From the IMG/VR virus record IMGVR_UViG_3300035703_000025, positions 61,472 through 125,471 of that record: a stretch of 64,000 nt of DNA; one strand, 5' to 3'. The position numbers and the translations under genes are program-made. Position 1 is the first letter of the stretch. Every line of letters begins with the position of its first letter. Positions 18,946 to 27,721 of the stretch are shown one piece after another. The DNA is from a virus. The notes below the pieces were generated by a model. It ran no database searches. It saw nothing but the letters and a program-made list of their open reading frames with translations, and had not been told where the DNA came from.

Positions 18946-19447
18946 ATTGTACTATCCTTATGTAATCCTCTGCAGATTGTGGGAGTATGATGGCTGCTTT
19001 TCCATAAGAACCGCCGTATCTTGAATCAAATACATTTTTGATGTATTCGTTTGGGAAAGCAATTAGATCCGCCCGACCAAAATCTACAGTATTGTTAGAC
19101 CAATCTTCAATATCCATTACCATAGCAATAACTGGCTTTGCTAGATTTACGCTTGAAGTAACAGCTGAAAAAGCCTGTGCAGAAAAGCAAAGAGTTGGTC
19201 CATATATTGAAGAAATATACGAAGCAGAAAAAACAGGAAAAGAAGGAACCGATATTGTGGCCGTGTCACCAAGAGTAAATAAATTAAAAGAAACTCTTTT
19301 TGATGTAAATTCTGAAATAAATTTATTTATCTCGTAATATTTTTGTGTCATGCAGCCATCAATAACAAAGTTTAGATTTGCCCGCTTGTAGAGCGAACCT
19401 AGAAAAAATGTGTCATCTATACAGTTTTCATTCATTACTGCTGTCAT
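18914..19447 (-). CDS. Glycosyltransferase-like protein, short
   Basis: 177 residues. The order of secondary-structure-like elements (NLNFVIDGCMTQKYYEIN, then KPVIAMVMDIEDW, then ADLIAFPNEYIKNVF) resembles the N-terminal half of a GT-B glycosyltransferase up to the interdomain region, without the C-terminal nucleotide-sugar domain. It may be a truncated transferase or a partner subunit. GGAG precedes the ATG. It overlaps the next gene by 32 nt and is the last sugar-cassette member before the recombination-type gene. Confidence 0.4.
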   Translation of the reverse strand: MTAVMNENCIDDTFFLGSLYKRANLNFVIDGCMTQKYYEINKFISEFTSKRVSFNLFTLGDTATISVPSFPVFSASYISSIYGPTLCFSAQAFSAVTSSVNLAKPVIAMVMDIEDWSNNTVDFGRADLIAFPNEYIKNVFDSRYGGSYGKAAIILPQSAEDYIRIVQYATKEQKSTD

Positions 19448-19448
19448 T

Positions 19449-20123
19449 TTATCTCCTAAGCATCATGTGCTCTCTAGAAATGTCTTCATTGCTAGATACG
19501 ATTGTTTTATTTTGTCCGTGGACGTAGTACGTAAACAGAGGCATTGGAATCCGCAAACACATGTAATTTGCGGCAGATATCCGCATCCAAAAATCGTAAT
19601 CCTCTATTATTTTTATAGACTCGTTAAAGTAACCAACTGTGGACAGGACCCCTCGTTTAATAAACGAATTTGTTGAAATTATGCAGTCCTGCTTTAAAAT
19701 CTGCGGATCAAAATCTCTTTTAGCCGAATAAAAAAGCCTTGATCCGTGAACCTCAAAATAATCAGAGTACACGAGACCAACCTCTGAACCAAATTCAAGA
19801 TACTTGATGCTCATAGCCGTCTTTTCAGGGGAGTACTCATCATCAGCATCTAGAAATCCTATGTATTCACCGGTTGAGTTTACAAGACCAGCATTTCGTG
19901 CGCTTGCCGTACCACCGTTCTTCTTTTTTACTAGCTTTATATTATGGGATTTATTTTTGGATATAATGTCCTGGGCTATAAGCAATGAGTTGTCTTTGCT
20001 GCCGTCATCAACTATTATAATCTCGTATTCTGATGGGTCTAGTGTTTGTTTTATCGCGCTCTCTACAGAACGCCATAAAAAATGACCCTGGTTGTAATTG
20101 GGTATTATTATCGAGCACTTCAT
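19449..20123 (-). CDS. Family 2 (GT-A) glycosyltransferase
   Basis: 224 residues matching the GT2 catalytic domain: N-terminal SIIIPNYNQGHFL, IIIVDDGSKDNS at ~35-46, NGGTASARNAGL at ~69-80, and the metal/nucleotide-sugar binding DxD as LDADDE with D92-A-D94. It would transfer a sugar from a nucleotide donor to glycan or protein. It is short, ending soon after the acceptor domain, with no membrane helix, so it is cytoplasmic. ATGA-type overlap with its upstream neighbour shows co-expression within the cassette. Confidence 0.9.
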   Translation of the reverse strand: MKCSIIIPNYNQGHFLWRSVESAIKQTLDPSEYEIIIVDDGSKDNSLLIAQDIISKNKSHNIKLVKKKNGGTASARNAGLVNSTGEYIGFLDADDEYSPEKTAMSIKYLEFGSEVGLVYSDYFEVHGSRLFYSAKRDFDPQILKQDCIISTNSFIKRGVLSTVGYFNESIKIIEDYDFWMRISAANYMCLRIPMPLFTYYVHGQNKTIVSSNEDISREHMMLRR

Positions 20124-20647
20124 ACGAACTCTAGCCTTTCTTTTTCACGATTAAAAAGCTCGTCTTCGCTTATATCCTCGTACCTGTAAATGTTAAAAGC
20201 GCCGTATTGAGAAAAACCGTCGTCTTCTGATCTGTATAGAACTGGCTTTGTGTTTTTTAAGGCAGCAGATATAAGATCTGAAATTTTGTGCGAGTATTTT
20301 TCGTTTGACCAAACGCAATAATCAAACCCCGCCTTTTTGTAAGGCATTTTTTGATTTTTCAAATAATCATTCCAAATTAAGAATATGCTAGACTCAAGTC
20401 GCTCTTTTTCAGAAAGCATCTTTGTGTCTTCAAAGAAAGACTCAAGTATCTTTACGAATCTTACATTTTGTAGGCTTCCGTAAATTGATCTCTTGCAGTC
20501 TAGCTCGTCACCAGATATGCCAATGTCAACAAAAATGTATTGGTAATCAGGGTTTATTTCTAGCTCATTTTTGCATTCAGAAGCCGTTCCAAAGAATAAT
20601 GGCCCGTTTCTGTTTTCCATCAAAAATATGCAAATTACTGGCTTCAT
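20120..20647 (-). CDS. Unknown protein in the glycosyltransferase cassette
   Basis: 175 residues with no motif I can name. It begins with hydrophobic strands (VICIFLMENRN) and contains DYQYIFVDIGISGDELD, consistent with an alpha/beta Rossmann-like N-terminal domain, and ends in an acidic helix. It overlaps both neighbours by 4 nt (ATGA), so it is co-translated with a GT2 and a degenerate methyltransferase and probably acts on the same sugar product. Confidence 0.5.
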   Translation of the reverse strand: MKPVICIFLMENRNGPLFFGTASECKNELEINPDYQYIFVDIGISGDELDCKRSIYGSLQNVRFVKILESFFEDTKMLSEKERLESSIFLIWNDYLKNQKMPYKKAGFDYCVWSNEKYSHKISDLISAALKNTKPVLYRSEDDGFSQYGAFNIYRYEDISEDELFNREKERLEFV

Positions 20648-21090
20648 TGCTTTTTAGCCTCTACGTTTAATACCCACTGATGTGGCCCGTACCATGTTTT
20701 CGTTGGTTTAAAACCAGCAGACGAGAGTGCTTGTGTAAATGAATGTCTATCAAAAAACACAAGATAGCCACTAACCATAGAGTTAAACATTTCTGAGTCT
20801 ATTACTTCAGATGATAGGGCGTTTGCAAGAGCCTCAATGTCTATGCATTTTGCTTTTAATGTACATGAACTTGAGGAAAAATTAGCCCAAGACTTTAAAA
20901 TTTCACCGTATCCGGCCTTGCTTTTTTCTAGAGCGCCTGGATGACAAATAATTTCCTGTATAGATTCTGTTCCACTTACGCTGTTTATTACGTAGTCTTC
21001 GACAACGTGATCTGTTTTAAAAGAACCATTTTTTTCAAGATTAACGTAGCCATCAAGATAGTTTTCGTTGTGATTAATATTTAGTTTCAT
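20644..21090 (-). CDS. Degenerate SAM-methyltransferase-like protein
   Basis: 148 residues following the outline of small predicted methyltransferases: LN....NYLDGYVNLEKN at ~3-20, DHVVEDYV, and a C-terminal GYLVFFDRHSFTQALSSAGF. The glycine-rich S-adenosylmethionine loop expected at residues 4-9 (LNIGCG in relatives) reads NINHNE, with no glycine. It is therefore likely catalytically inactive for SAM use or changed in function. Overlaps flanking genes by 4 nt. Confidence 0.5.
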   Translation of the reverse strand: MKLNINHNENYLDGYVNLEKNGSFKTDHVVEDYVINSVSGTESIQEIICHPGALEKSKAGYGEILKSWANFSSSSCTLKAKCIDIEALANALSSEVIDSEMFNSMVSGYLVFFDRHSFTQALSSAGFKPTKTWYGPHQWVLNVEAKKQ

Positions 21091-22109
21091 ATTGTTCCGC
21101 CAATTCTAATTGAATAAGCCCTGTCAAAAATTTCATTCCAAGAGCTGATAAAGTCTTTTATATTGTAGTCTTGAACAATTCTATTGCGACAATGAGAGCC
21201 GATCTTATTGGCATATTCTTTACTGTTACAAATACGAACAATTTGATCGGCTATTTTGTCAATATCATTGGTGCAAATTTCATCGTTGCGCATTATGTTT
21301 GGTATTTCTTGCTTAGCTGTTGAGACGCATGGGGCACCACACGACATCGCCTCCATCAAAGACATTGGCACAGGAGAAAGTCTAGAGGTGTTAATATAGC
21401 AAGCACATTTATTTATTGAAGAAATAAGAGACTTTTCGTTTGCAATTGGTTGACTTATACCCGGATTTTCACCGATCAGCGCAAACTTTATTGACGGATC
21501 GATTTGAAAAACTTTTTCTTTTACTGATAGCCACTCGGTGAATCCGCAAAACTGATCTCGTGACTCAAGACCGTTCACTATGTACAGAACATACTTAACT
21601 TCACCATCAGATGGGCCAGACCACCCAATAAAATCATCCGTTCTTATGCCGTGCTTAACAACACTAGAGTTATCAATTCCCCATGATTTTCTATTATGCT
21701 CTGTTATAAAGACATTTATGTCGGCCTTAAAGGACTTCATGTAATCAAGTTGTTCTTTTGGCCAATTGTTTAATTGTGGCTCTATGTGCTCAAGATGTAT
21801 TATTGGCAAGCGAAGGCTTTTAGAAACCTCTTGAGCAAACTGTATTTGGCCAAAACGCTCTTGCGATAAAATAAAATCAATGTCGTATTCAGTATCTGTT
21901 ATTGAATTGTATACGTGTGTGTTTTTTGGGAGTGGTTTATATTTTGTCTCCCATATTTTTGAGTTACCGCCGCGATTAAAGAGCAAAAATTCGTGCCCAG
22001 TCTCAGCAAGGTTTGTTTGATAAGATTCGTGTGTTGGAAAAGTCAAAATACGATACTTTTCCTTTTTAGGCAAATTTACCCGATTGAGTATTGATACTAT
22101 TGGATTCAT
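21087..22109 (-). CDS. GT-B glycosyltransferase (group 1 type)
   Basis: 340 residues with a two-domain GT-B plan. The C-terminal donor domain has ACYINTSRLSPVPMSLMEAMSCGAPCVS at ~250-280, the E-x7-E-like region that contacts the nucleotide sugar, preceded by KFALIGENPG. The N-terminal acceptor domain has HLEHIEPQ and VFITEHNRKSW. Cytoplasmic, no membrane helix. Placed third in a run of transferases. Confidence 0.8.
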   Translation of the reverse strand: MNPIVSILNRVNLPKKEKYRILTFPTHESYQTNLAETGHEFLLFNRGGNSKIWETKYKPLPKNTHVYNSITDTEYDIDFILSQERFGQIQFAQEVSKSLRLPIIHLEHIEPQLNNWPKEQLDYMKSFKADINVFITEHNRKSWGIDNSSVVKHGIRTDDFIGWSGPSDGEVKYVLYIVNGLESRDQFCGFTEWLSVKEKVFQIDPSIKFALIGENPGISQPIANEKSLISSINKCACYINTSRLSPVPMSLMEAMSCGAPCVSTAKQEIPNIMRNDEICTNDIDKIADQIVRICNSKEYANKIGSHCRNRIVQDYNIKDFISSWNEIFDRAYSIRIGGTI

Positions 22110-22111
22110 TT

Positions 22112-23221
22112 TTATCTCAGCATTGATACTAGCTTGGGACCAACCACTTCATACGAAAAGGTGTTGTGCATGTGTCTTACGTTTTCTTTTGCGATTTTTT
22201 CGTAGTGCCCATTTGCGGCCCTTCTCATCTTGAGCATCATTTCGGAAAGAGACCCCTCCATCCACTCTCCTCTGTGAGAATACAGTCCTGGAACTATCGC
22301 GCCCTTTGACATGGCAAAAACTGGCTTGCTTATCATGTCCTTCACTGTTGGCTCGTAACCTGAAGGAAACATTCTTTTTATACCGTTGAAGTGAGTTGCT
22401 ATTACTGGTTTGCCCATTGCTGCTGCATCAAAAGCTGGAATGCACTCGCCCTCTCCACGAGAAGCACTGACAAAGCAATCACAGCTGCCGTGAATAGCAG
22501 CTAATTCATTTTCAGGCAAAACATCAGTGATAAGGTATATTTTAGGGTGCAATCTTTCTGGTCTTTTAATTTCAGACTTTAGAGATTCTATAGACGCCTT
22601 TACTGCGTCTAGTGATTCCGATGGATTTTTACCGTCAATATATGTTTTTATAACAAGAGAAACGTTATCTCTAGATGTAAACTCAGACAAAAACGCCGCA
22701 ATTGTACCAGAAACATTCTTCCTGTACGAGTAATCTGAAATAGTGTAAAACTTATACGTGTCTTGTATTTCTTCTGGAAGATCTAGCTTTTGGTTACACC
22801 AGTTATTATATTTTGAAAAATCAGCTGGTCTTGTTACCATACCAATCGGAGCAGTAACACCAGAATCTACAGCAGCCTCAATTTGCTCTGGCGTAGTCAT
22901 CCATATCTCGTCCATCAAATTGCAAGAGTACTGCCAGCCAGAGTCAGAAAACGAAGAAGTTTCCCAATAAAAAAGACCGATGTTTTTTACCCCTTCAGTT
23001 CTAACAAATGTGTTTGGAATCGTTTGCTGAATTACAACATCCACGCCATCAAGCGAGCCGCCCTCTTTTATTTGGGCGTCAATAAAGTTTGGTCTTTGAT
23101 TTAAACTAAACCAAATTGGTGTTACGTCTACTCCTTGACCCTGTAGGCACTTAATAAAATCTCTAGACGAGTTTCCATAACCGGTGCCATCACGGTAAAC
23201 AGATATGTATGCTACTCTCAT
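22112..23221 (-). CDS. GT4-family glycosyltransferase
   Basis: 369 residues. N-terminal MRVAYISVYRDGTGYGNSSRDF carries the Gly-rich acceptor loop; the C-terminal domain has DCFVSASRGEGECIPAFDAAAMGKPVIATHFNG at ~250-282, the classical GT4 E-x7-E donor-binding motif. ATGA overlap with the upstream transferase gene. Likely builds the same glycan as its neighbours; acceptor unknown. Confidence 0.9.
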   Translation of the reverse strand: MRVAYISVYRDGTGYGNSSRDFIKCLQGQGVDVTPIWFSLNQRPNFIDAQIKEGGSLDGVDVVIQQTIPNTFVRTEGVKNIGLFYWETSSFSDSGWQYSCNLMDEIWMTTPEQIEAAVDSGVTAPIGMVTRPADFSKYNNWCNQKLDLPEEIQDTYKFYTISDYSYRKNVSGTIAAFLSEFTSRDNVSLVIKTYIDGKNPSESLDAVKASIESLKSEIKRPERLHPKIYLITDVLPENELAAIHGSCDCFVSASRGEGECIPAFDAAAMGKPVIATHFNGIKRMFPSGYEPTVKDMISKPVFAMSKGAIVPGLYSHRGEWMEGSLSEMMLKMRRAANGHYEKIAKENVRHMHNTFSYEVVGPKLVSMLR

Positions 23222-24885
23222 ATTAATTTCACATTCCCTTTATTTTGGACTGCGCTCTTTTTATTAACATTGCTGAAATATCGATTTTGCTCGAAATTGT
23301 TCCTTTCAAAGACTTCCTTATTTGCAATGTTGTTTAGTTTCTCAAGATTTATGTCGTTTCCAGTGAAAGCGGAGTTGTTGTTCATAACATCGGATATTGC
23401 CGCCATTTGAAACGGTGTCCCCTGCATACACCCCCTAGTGAATGCGTGAGAAGCTATAGAACAAGCATTAAAGGCATCATAAGATCCATTACTCTGCAGA
23501 TTAATGTAGCTAGAAATATTCGGCGGTGCAAACCATCTAAACGGGTTTTTTGCTGGTATGGACGAGAATATATCGTCCCATTTTTTAGCAAAACCATCAC
23601 TTGAGTGATAATGCTCAGCTGTCTCTCTAGCAAGAGATTGCATCAGTAGTCTTTTTTCTTCGCCTTCTTGCAGGAAGCTAGTCAATATTTCCTCCAAGTG
23701 CTTATCGTCTGGAACGCCACGAATCTGACTAGTCTCTCTGACAGACTCTTGCTTCCAGCCAGCCATTCTTACCTGTCCGTATCCACCGCCAAGTCTAGCT
23801 AGCTCATACGGAGCTGCGTAATCCACAGAAACTACTGGGACACCACAAGCCTTTGCTTCAATTATTGGAATCTCAAGTGCGCCAGCTACGCTATACTGAA
23901 TATATAGATCAGCAAGGTTGTAGATTTTTGCAAGCTCCTCTCTTGTTGATCCGTTAGATGTATTTGCCATTGCGCAGGCTTTGGCTCTGCACTTTGGGCA
24001 ATACTTTCTATCTCCAGAATAAAAACCAGGAGTGGACTGCTTGCACGTCTGGCAATAATAAGTAACTATTACTCTATTGCCAACACCGTATCTGATTATC
24101 TCTTTTGGGATATCAAATCCGCAATCTGGATTTCCTGTATGCAGATATAGATAGGTCTTATCAGCGATATCTCCAAGCCCAAGCTTGTACAAATTATCAA
24201 GAGCGTTTGCGAAAGCGCTCATAATATTTGGAAAAAGCTTTCTTGGCTGATTTCTCATTACGGTCATTATGATATTTGCGTCTTTTGGTATTCCGTACTC
24301 TTCTCTAATCTTTATTTTGTCCATAGGCTTGAAGACATCTATGTCAACGCCTGGCATAGTATCTATTTGAGATACGTTTAGCTTTCCTCCACCGTATTTT
24401 CTAAGAACATTAAGCCCCCATTGCGTGTACGATGTTAGCAAATCAACAGTTGAAAATGTTGATAGCCATTCATCTCTTGGTGGCTCTGAATCAACACACG
24501 CTGACCATATGTAAGTATAATACGGTCTTGACGGCGATTTTGTTATAAATTCATCATGCCAGTAATCCCGATAGGAAAAAACAATATCTGGCTTAAAATG
24601 ATTTACTGCACTTTCAAATCTTAACGAGCCGAACTGCGAGGTTTGATATTCGCGTTGGAATCTCTCCATCTCGTCTTTTTTCGACTGCGATGGTATTACT
24701 GGATAAACCTTCCAAGGCAACTGATTTATTCTTGGATCGTCATCTGAAACATAAGATGCTAGCTCCGCAACCTCGTACTTTCCGCTCTTATGAAGTCTTG
24801 AAAGGACGTCATATGCCATAACAGAAAAGCCTGTGTTTAGCAGGCTAAATTCACTAACTAGCAGAATTCTTTTTTTATCGCTCAC
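23218..24885 (-). CDS. GT4-family glycosyltransferase with inserted zinc ribbon
   Basis: 555 residues, larger than typical GT4 enzymes (~370). N-terminal LLVSEFSLLNTGFSVMAYDVL is the acceptor loop; the donor motif is VAGALEIPIIEAKACGVPVVSVDY at ~335-360. Between them, at ~285-310, sits a zinc ribbon with paired Cys (YYCQTCK and YCPKCRAKAC), and a ~110-residue Asn-rich C-terminal extension follows. The start is GTG, overlapping the end of the preceding small gene by 11 nt. First and largest transferase of the cassette. Confidence 0.85.
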   Translation of the reverse strand: MSDKKRILLVSEFSLLNTGFSVMAYDVLSRLHKSGKYEVAELASYVSDDDPRINQLPWKVYPVIPSQSKKDEMERFQREYQTSQFGSLRFESAVNHFKPDIVFSYRDYWHDEFITKSPSRPYYTYIWSACVDSEPPRDEWLSTFSTVDLLTSYTQWGLNVLRKYGGGKLNVSQIDTMPGVDIDVFKPMDKIKIREEYGIPKDANIIMTVMRNQPRKLFPNIMSAFANALDNLYKLGLGDIADKTYLYLHTGNPDCGFDIPKEIIRYGVGNRVIVTYYCQTCKQSTPGFYSGDRKYCPKCRAKACAMANTSNGSTREELAKIYNLADLYIQYSVAGALEIPIIEAKACGVPVVSVDYAAPYELARLGGGYGQVRMAGWKQESVRETSQIRGVPDDKHLEEILTSFLQEGEEKRLLMQSLARETAEHYHSSDGFAKKWDDIFSSIPAKNPFRWFAPPNISSYINLQSNGSYDAFNACSIASHAFTRGCMQGTPFQMAAISDVMNNNSAFTGNDINLEKLNNIANKEVFERNNFEQNRYFSNVNKKSAVQNKGNVKLI

Positions 24886-25051
24886 CTGTAGTAAACCCTT
24901 TAAACTTTCCTAAGTTTTTAGTGCTAGCCTTCGATGAAAGGTTAAGCTCTTTTTCAATTTCTTCAGCAAGTAAATCAAGCTGGCCAGGGGCTTTGAGTAA
25001 ACCCCTGGCCTGCAAGATCTCAAGAATTTTGACAATCTTAATTGAAGACAT
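24875..25051 (-). CDS. 58-residue protein downstream of SSB, unknown
   Basis: A small gene: it starts in a TAATG overlap with the SSB stop and ends 11 nt inside the next gene. The product begins MSSIKIVKILEILQARGLL and continues with a charged helix (LAEEIEKELNLSS) and a basic tail. Such a tight fit between two genes supports reality. No family known. Its coding sequence contains a perfect 9-bp inverted repeat. Confidence 0.7.
   Translation of the reverse strand: MSSIKIVKILEILQARGLLKAPGQLDLLAEEIEKELNLSSKASTKNLGKFKGFTTGER
24982..25010 (-). repeat. Perfect 9-bp inverted repeat inside a small gene
   Basis: ggccagggg and cccctggcc flank an 11-nt loop. The stem is strong but is not followed by a T-run on either strand, so it is not a plain terminator. 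It lies between SSB and the glycosyltransferases and could slow ribosomes, protect a processed 3' end or lower expression of the downstream genes. Confidence 0.6.
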
Positions 25052-25479
25052 TAGAATGGGATGTCCTGAAGATCAGACTGCTTTTGAGTAGACTTTTTTG
25101 TGATCTTTTGCGATGGCTTTGATTCGCTTTGCTGTGAATCGCCAGAGCCTCGCTTTGAAAGAAACTCAAAGTCTTCAATGCTAACAAGGATCTTGCTTCT
25201 CTTTTCGCCATCCTTGTTTTCCCAGTTTTCTTGCTTTAGATGTCCCTCTACAAGAATCGGGTCCGACTTCTTTAGATACTCGGAAATTACACCAGCTCTA
25301 GAACCCCACATCTCACAATCAATGTATGTGGTTTCTTCCTTCTTTTCACCAGACTTCGTGGTGTAGCGGCGATTAATTGCCATTCTGAATCGAACAACAC
25401 TGTTGTTATCGCCAATTTCCTTTAGCTCGGGATCACTAACCAAGTTACCTACCAAAACGACTTTGTTAAAATTTGACAT
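25051..25479 (-). CDS. ssb: Single-stranded DNA-binding protein
   Basis: 142 residues with the canonical bacterial SSB OB-fold: NKVVLVGNLVSDPELKEI at ~5-22, RFRMAINRRY, TTYIDCEMWGSRAGVISEYLKKSDPILVEGHLK. A flexible Gln/Ser/Lys linker (~112-135) leads to the acidic tip DLQDIPF, which binds replication partners. It coats ssDNA during phage replication and recombination. It lies directly downstream of the polymerase C-terminal half and exonuclease genes. Confidence 0.97.
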   Translation of the reverse strand: MSNFNKVVLVGNLVSDPELKEIGDNNSVVRFRMAINRRYTTKSGEKKEETTYIDCEMWGSRAGVISEYLKKSDPILVEGHLKQENWENKDGEKRSKILVSIEDFEFLSKRGSGDSQQSESKPSQKITKKSTQKQSDLQDIPF

Positions 25480-25495
25480 GTTGTACCTGTGCCTT

Positions 25496-25522
25496 ATTGT
25501 AGTTATCTAACTCTGTTTTCAA
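25496..25522 (-). promoter_or_regulatory. Sigma70-like promoter candidate for ssb
   Basis: TTGAAA and TACAAT are spaced 15 nt apart upstream of ssb on the minus strand. The spacing is shorter than the ideal 17. The TACAAT is 22 nt before the ATG, leaving a short leader with an AGG-containing stretch. Confidence 0.4.
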
Positions 25523-25529
25523 TATAAAA

Positions 25530-27074
25530 TTAACTTATTTCTGTTAAAGACTCTACTGACCATCCACTTCCGGTTCCTCTTATGGTAAACTCATATTTGC
25601 CGTCCTTTCTAATTTTTGATTTGTGTTTTGCGTATGCATTTGGGAAAATAACGATTCTTATGCTGCCACTTGAGTCAGTAATGTTTATTTGACACATTTC
25701 CTGGCCAGGATTTTCACCCTTCTTCGTGACTGTAAACGTTGTGTCTACAATTGATGCAATAACCCTTTTTGTGATACCTTTGTTGTTTCGCAGCATCCTG
25801 TGGCAATCCTTGCATGTAAAGTCAGCTATATCTTTGTACTCGTCTACTGCGCTGCAAGTCATTGCAATAGACAAAAGTTCTTGTTCACTAGAGGCCTTCC
25901 AGTCAGTTGTGTCCTTTGCGTTTTCATCTATTGCATCAGCCTCAGATTTGACTATTGGCTTTCTCTTTTTAGTACTAATAGTCTCAGAACACTCAATCAT
26001 TTTTTGCTTAATTAATGATACCGAGTTGTTCGGTTCATTTTTACAAATTTCGTCCACAACGTACTTAACCTCTCTTGGTGTTAGTTCGTTCATGGCACCA
26101 ACGACATCAAGCATTGTTTTTCTTCCAATTCCGTACAAATCACAAGCCCCACTTTTTATTAGGGATTCTACACCAAGAGATCGCAAAGAATCATTTTCCC
26201 TATAGGCAAGGTTTATGAATTCAGAAAAGTGCTTTGGTCTATTCGTCTTTATTGTTTCCCAGTCCTTCTCTCCAAACTGCTTGATGTGGCTAAGACCAAA
26301 TATAATACTCTTTGAGTTATTATCGTTGACAATTTTAAAGTCTTTTGACGACTCCGTGATTGTTGGTGGAAGTATTTTTATACCGCAAAGCTTTGCCTCG
26401 TTAATCATATCGTGAAGCTCTTCTCTTGATTTTTGTCTAGCCTTGGAGTATGTTAGGTATGTGCAATAAAACTCATGCGGAAAGTTCGCCTTCATATACG
26501 CAGTTCTGTAAGACCACACTGCATATTTTTTCGCGTGAGCATCATTAAAGGCGTATCTTCCAGCGCTTTCAATCATTGAAAACAGCTGCTCTGCCAAGTC
26601 CTTTGACTTTCCATTTTTTACACAACCAGAAACAAACTTTTCACGAAGATCACTGATTACTTTATAATCCTTCTTTCCAATGCCCTTTCTTAGCTTGTCA
26701 ACAATAACTAGACGGTCAATATAAGGCATTTCCTTCCATGCGATCTCACCACCAAACTTCATTAGCTGTTCCTGGTAAATGAGAACGCCGCTTGTTGGTT
26801 GCAGAATGCGGTCAACGTCCTCGTCACCAAACTTGTGGGCAACATCTAGACCGTTCTTTACTCTCGCGTATTTTTCAGTCATTCCAGACTCAAGACACGC
26901 CGGTCTAATAAGTGCAAGAACCGCGCTAAGTTCATTTATGTTTTTAGGCTTTATCTTGGAGGCCCACTGCTTTCCAAGCTCGCTTTCGAGTTGAAAAACA
27001 CCGCCAGTGTTTCCACTTTGAATTAAGCGCCATGTTTTGTCGTTTTTAAAATTTACTTCTTCGATGTTGAACAT
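25530..27074 (-). CDS. DNA polymerase III alpha, C-terminal half (split gene)
   Basis: 514 residues corresponding to the part of bacterial Pol III alpha after the palm. It opens with NDKTWRLIQSGNTGGVFQLES (~10-30), continues through the fingers (LALIRPACLESGM, SGVLIYQEQLM, YAFNDAHAKKYAVWSYRTAYMKANFPHEFY) and helix-hairpin-helix region, and ends with an OB domain (~435-514). It lacks PHP, PDxDxD and KFDxLG elements, which are on a separate gene at 37404-39287. No intein C-terminal motif precedes residue 1. The two chains must associate to make an active enzyme. Located 3 nt after the proofreading exonuclease gene. Confidence 0.92.
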   Translation of the reverse strand: MFNIEEVNFKNDKTWRLIQSGNTGGVFQLESELGKQWASKIKPKNINELSAVLALIRPACLESGMTEKYARVKNGLDVAHKFGDEDVDRILQPTSGVLIYQEQLMKFGGEIAWKEMPYIDRLVIVDKLRKGIGKKDYKVISDLREKFVSGCVKNGKSKDLAEQLFSMIESAGRYAFNDAHAKKYAVWSYRTAYMKANFPHEFYCTYLTYSKARQKSREELHDMINEAKLCGIKILPPTITESSKDFKIVNDNNSKSIIFGLSHIKQFGEKDWETIKTNRPKHFSEFINLAYRENDSLRSLGVESLIKSGACDLYGIGRKTMLDVVGAMNELTPREVKYVVDEICKNEPNNSVSLIKQKMIECSETISTKKRKPIVKSEADAIDENAKDTTDWKASSEQELLSIAMTCSAVDEYKDIADFTCKDCHRMLRNNKGITKRVIASIVDTTFTVTKKGENPGQEMCQINITDSSGSIRIVIFPNAYAKHKSKIRKDGKYEFTIRGTGSGWSVESLTEIS

Positions 27075-27077
27075 ACT

Positions 27078-27716
27078 TTACTCAGCTGTTATCTTGATCT
27101 TAGGACGTATCTTAAAGTTCATAAACGACATATACCGTTTAAACATTTCCGCCGTAATCTTCACGTCCTCAAGCGCGTCGTGAGTCTCAGATGTCCTTTT
27201 CATACCAAGTAAACCAGCGTAAGTGTCTAGTCTGTTATTTTTAAGGTTATCCCTGCCAAAAATAGAAAACATCATGGGCATCATATCGAGTTTTATGTTT
27301 GACCACGGGCAATCATTTTTGCCATTAATTATCTTGTATTTGCGCATCCAGTATTCAACAAATCTATCGTCAAAATTACAATTGTTATAGCCAACAATTA
27401 TGGGATATTCCCATGGATTTTCAGAAGGGTTTGATATAGAGAGATACTCTTTAAACTTTCTAAGAGCTGTCTTTGGGTGCATTCCATCGGTTTGCGCTTT
27501 TGTCCAAAGATCTTGGCCAATTACTTGTATTGCTTTAGCGTCAGCCTTTTCAGGACTTTGTGGTTGAACGGTAATGCAAAATTCGGGAATTGTTTTTGAT
27601 ATTTCGTAATCCGAGTAATTAAGTGTTACTGCAGCTATTTGAACTATCTCGGCACCGTTTTCATAATCTAGACCAGTGGTTTCAATATCGTAAACAACGA
27701 AATTCCTCTTGTTCAT
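27078..27716 (-). CDS. DnaQ-like 3'-5' exonuclease (proofreading)
   Basis: 212 residues of the DEDDh superfamily: Exo I VVYDIETTGL with D10 and E12, Exo II around NNCNFDDRFVEYW, and Exo III THDALEDVKITAEMF near the C-terminus with the catalytic His and Asp. It probably serves as the epsilon-like proofreader of the split polymerase since it is immediately upstream of the C-terminal half. Start ATG lies exactly 11 nt from the first T of TACAAT and has no ribosome site. Confidence 0.92.
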   Translation of the reverse strand: MNKRNFVVYDIETTGLDYENGAEIVQIAAVTLNYSDYEISKTIPEFCITVQPQSPEKADAKAIQVIGQDLWTKAQTDGMHPKTALRKFKEYLSISNPSENPWEYPIIVGYNNCNFDDRFVEYWMRKYKIINGKNDCPWSNIKLDMMPMMFSIFGRDNLKNNRLDTYAGLLGMKRTSETHDALEDVKITAEMFKRYMSFMNFKIRPKIKITAE

Positions 27717-27721
27717 GTAGG

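Noticed and set aside
25530-27130. Split intein at the polymerase break
   Set aside because: Neither half has the N-terminal Cys block or the C-terminal HN-Cys/Ser/Thr; both ends look like normal polymerase sequence with short own tails.
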